From positions 361,018 through 425,017 of the forward strand of contig NZ_JAHAMK010000001.1 of assembly GCF_018383585.1 (NCBI RefSeq): a stretch of 64,000 bases of DNA, read 5' to 3'. Source of the DNA: Microvirga sp. 3-52. GTDB lineage: Bacteria > Pseudomonadota > Alphaproteobacteria > Rhizobiales > Beijerinckiaceae. Positions 63,381-64,000 of the stretch are shown one piece after another; position 1 is the stretch's first letter, and every line of letters begins with the position of its first letter. The notes beneath the pieces were generated by a model. It was given only the letters and a program-made list of their open reading frames with translations, ran no database searches and was not told where the DNA came from. The translations under genes and the position numbers were made by a program.

Positions 63381-63824
63381 ATGACAGCCGCTTTGGAAGG
63401 CACTCCCATGCCGGGCGTCGAGGATGGACCGGAGGTCCTCAACCCGAAGCATTGGCCGACGCCCAAGGGCTATGCCAATGGCATGATGGCCGAGGGCAGG
63501 GTTCTGGTGACGGGCGGGGTCGTCGGCTGGGACGAGAAAGAGGTCTTCGCCGACAGTTTCGTCGCGCAGGCCCGCCAGATCTTCGAGAACATCCGCGCCA
63601 TTCTGGCCGAAGGGGGCGCAGAACCCCGGCATCTCGTGCGCCTAACCTGGTACGTGGTCGATATCGACGAGTATCTCGCCAATCTCCGTGAGCTGGGTCG
63701 CGCCTATCGGGATGTGTTCGGCACACATTACCCCGCCATGGCTCTCGTTCAGGTCGTGCGGCTCGTCGAGAGGGTCGCGCGGCTTGAGATCGAAGCGACA
63801 GCCATCGTTCCCAGCAAGGGTTAG
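63381..63824 (+). CDS. Rid family protein without the catalytic arginine
   Basis: A 147-residue trimeric-fold RidA/YjgF/TdcF-family protein, with GRVLVTGGVVGWDEK, ARQIFENIRAILAEGGAEPRHLVRLTWYVVDIDEY and the C-terminal VARLEIEATAIVPS. In RidA the substrate carboxylate is held by Arg in the P-A-R-S segment; here the equivalent segment reads YPAMALVQVV (about residues 116-125), with Met in place of Arg. It therefore fits the Rid groups that lack imine deaminase activity. In this operon it may act on a 2-amino or enamine intermediate, by analogy with 2-aminomuconate deaminase relatives. The start follows GGGGAGGAA. Confidence 0.9.
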   Translation: MTAALEGTPMPGVEDGPEVLNPKHWPTPKGYANGMMAEGRVLVTGGVVGWDEKEVFADSFVAQARQIFENIRAILAEGGAEPRHLVRLTWYVVDIDEYLANLRELGRAYRDVFGTHYPAMALVQVVRLVERVARLEIEATAIVPSKG

Positions 63825-63870
63825 CATGCTGCAGCCCTCGGATGCGTCACGAGAAGCCTCATAGCCTCGT

Positions 63871-63979
63871 CCTCGTCATGGCCGTCCCCGGCCTTGATCT
63901 GAGGATCAGTCCCGGCCATCCCGACAAGGACAAGCGCGGCACCTCTCGAAACGAGATCACCGGCAGGAGGCCGGTGATG
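63871..63979 (+). repeat. Dispersed ~108-base repeat, copy B
   Basis: Second copy of the repeat at 15575-15682, in opposite orientation. It begins 46 bases after the Rid-family stop and fills most of the remaining sequence to the window edge. Its ends carry inverted sequences (GATCACCGGCA and GGCCGGTGATG). No gene is seen from 63825 to 64000. Confidence 0.6.
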
Positions 63980-64000
63980 ACGAAACTGAAGTTGGGGACA

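Overview
The window is a high-GC chromosomal segment of an alphaproteobacterium, most likely order Hyphomicrobiales and possibly close to Microvirga/Methylobacteriaceae. This rests on gene content (urt-ure operon, glg-tre cluster, DUF2934 protein, anthranilyl-CoA pathway), EcfG-type promoter motifs, a CtrA-type box, and the dispersed intergenic repeat types. The genus is inference. No rRNA, tRNA, CRISPR array, phage gene or transposase was seen.

Layout. (1) 1-3.8 kb: the end of a PLP-dependent dehydratase-like gene, an ornithine cyclodeaminase-family gene, two poorly characterised genes and serA. (2) 4-7.8 kb: a small surface-polysaccharide group (GT4 glycosyltransferase, O-antigen ligase/polymerase-like membrane protein, GT61 glycosyltransferase). 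(3) 7.9-12 kb: a membrane-lipid group whose first three members resemble the E. coli ybhP-clsB-ybhN neighbourhood, plus a DedA protein. (4) 12.2-28.9 kb: glycogen and trehalose metabolism: DUF2934 protein, glgC-glgA, glgX, glgB, a fused malQ-treY gene translationally coupled to treZ, and a second glgA. (5) 29.2-41.7 kb: a solute-binding protein, then one long collinear unit urtABCDE-ureD-ureAB-ureC-ureE-ureF-ureG-ureJ behind a near-consensus sigma-54 promoter. (6) 41.7-50.8 kb: selO, small genes, an L,D-transpeptidase, an Mfd-family helicase, a histidine phosphatase and an arylformamidase-like hydrolase. (7) 50.8-63.8 kb: a LivKHMGF-type ABC transporter divergent from a hybrid aerobic anthranilate (2-aminobenzoate) pathway: CoA ligase, bifunctional monooxygenase/reductase, SDR, MarR regulator, enoyl-CoA hydratase, acyl-CoA dehydrogenase and a Rid-family protein.

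How the genes work together. Glucose-1-phosphate is converted to ADP-glucose (GlgC), polymerised (GlgA), branched (GlgB), debranched (GlgX) and, through MalQ-TreY and TreZ, turned into trehalose. A consensus EcfG-type promoter precedes treZ and weaker matches precede glgA2, the clsB-like gene and the DUF2934 gene, which suggests a general-stress input. Urea is imported by UrtABCDE and hydrolysed by nickel urease with its full accessory set, probably under NtrC/sigma-54 nitrogen control. Anthranilate is probably imported, activated as a CoA thioester, dearomatised and degraded by beta-oxidation-like steps. Two copies of an AT-rich palindrome, one in the livK/ligase divergent region and one just before the monooxygenase gene, are the best candidate operators for the MarR protein encoded in the operon.

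Most unusual points: the paired AT-rich operators, the Rid protein lacking the catalytic arginine, the MalQ-TreY fusion, perfect or near-perfect hairpins directly after both transporter binding-protein genes, and a cloverleaf-like intergenic element at about 8.7 kb.
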